Below, one piece after another: positions 5,001 through 5,018 of a DNA stretch of 5,018 nt. The translations under genes and the position numbers were made by a program. The notes beneath the pieces are model-generated. The model was not told where the DNA came from. It ran no database searches and saw only the letters and a list, made by a program, of their open reading frames with translations. Numbering within the stretch: the stretch's first letter is position 1; each line of letters starts with the position of its first letter. Origin of the DNA: Oscillospiraceae bacterium (lineage in GTDB: Bacteria > Bacillota_A > Clostridia > Oscillospirales > Oscillospiraceae); assembly GCA_017455225.1 (NCBI GenBank), contig JAFTBL010000152.1, forward strand, positions 1 to 5,018, in the 5' to 3' direction.

Positions 5001-5010
5001 CCTCTCCTTT
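5001..5010 (-). promoter_or_regulatory. Ribosome binding site of the 91-residue gene
   Basis: AAAGGAGAGG on the minus strand, with AGGAG eight bases from ATG 4995, supports that start and shows that the frame is complete at its 5' end. Confidence 0.65.
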
Positions 5011-5018
5011 CTTCGCTC

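Overview
The window is a densely packed, one-directional block of phage (most likely prophage) structural genes. All seven recognisable genes lie on the minus strand, so transcription runs from position 5018 towards position 1. Base composition is GC-rich, and each gene has a purine-rich Shine-Dalgarno-like sequence in a short or overlapping gap. The protein types (a PF05105-type holin, GQVLxK tail motifs, GVSPEVT...HPxGQTFNV modules, VTTAKIA decapeptides, an InlB-type B repeat) are those I associate with phages of high-GC gut Clostridia (Oscillospiraceae/Lachnospiraceae). The host assignment is an inference from style, not from a host gene.

Layout in transcription order. (1) 4995-4720: a 91-residue beta-rich small protein of unknown role. 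(2) 4704-4258: a four-helix holin with a GTG start. (3) 4257-4125: a 133-bp gap holding a strong 11-bp-stem inverted repeat and one copy of a 47-bp double-hairpin repeat. (4) 4124-3564: a 186-residue protein resembling a podovirus-type neck adaptor or head-tail connector. (5) 3563-3449: a 115-bp gap with the second copy of the 47-bp repeat and another hairpin. (6) 3448-2720: a 242-residue fibre-like protein built on twelve decapeptide repeats. (7) 2707-2009: a 232-residue tail protein with an InlB/Flg_new B repeat and a doubled C-terminal motif. (8) 1999-1679: a 106-residue small beta protein, perhaps like the N-terminal domain of a baseplate upper protein. (9) 1679 to beyond position 1: at least 559 residues of a modular collagen-like tail fibre, coupled to the gene before it by a TGATG overlap and cut by the window edge.

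Genes 6 to 9 form a tight cassette (gaps of 12, 9 and -1 bp) and probably build the adhesive end of the tail. The holin works at lysis, exporting or releasing the endolysin, which is not in this window. The adaptor would join the portal to the tail.

I found no new defence system, RNA gene, CRISPR array, integrase or retroelement. The least ordinary points are the paired 47-bp double-hairpin repeats that bracket the adaptor gene, the hairpin behind the holin whose T-rich side faces against the operon, the direct step from adaptor to fibre genes with no tape-measure gene, and the copy-and-diverge module structure of the tail fibre.
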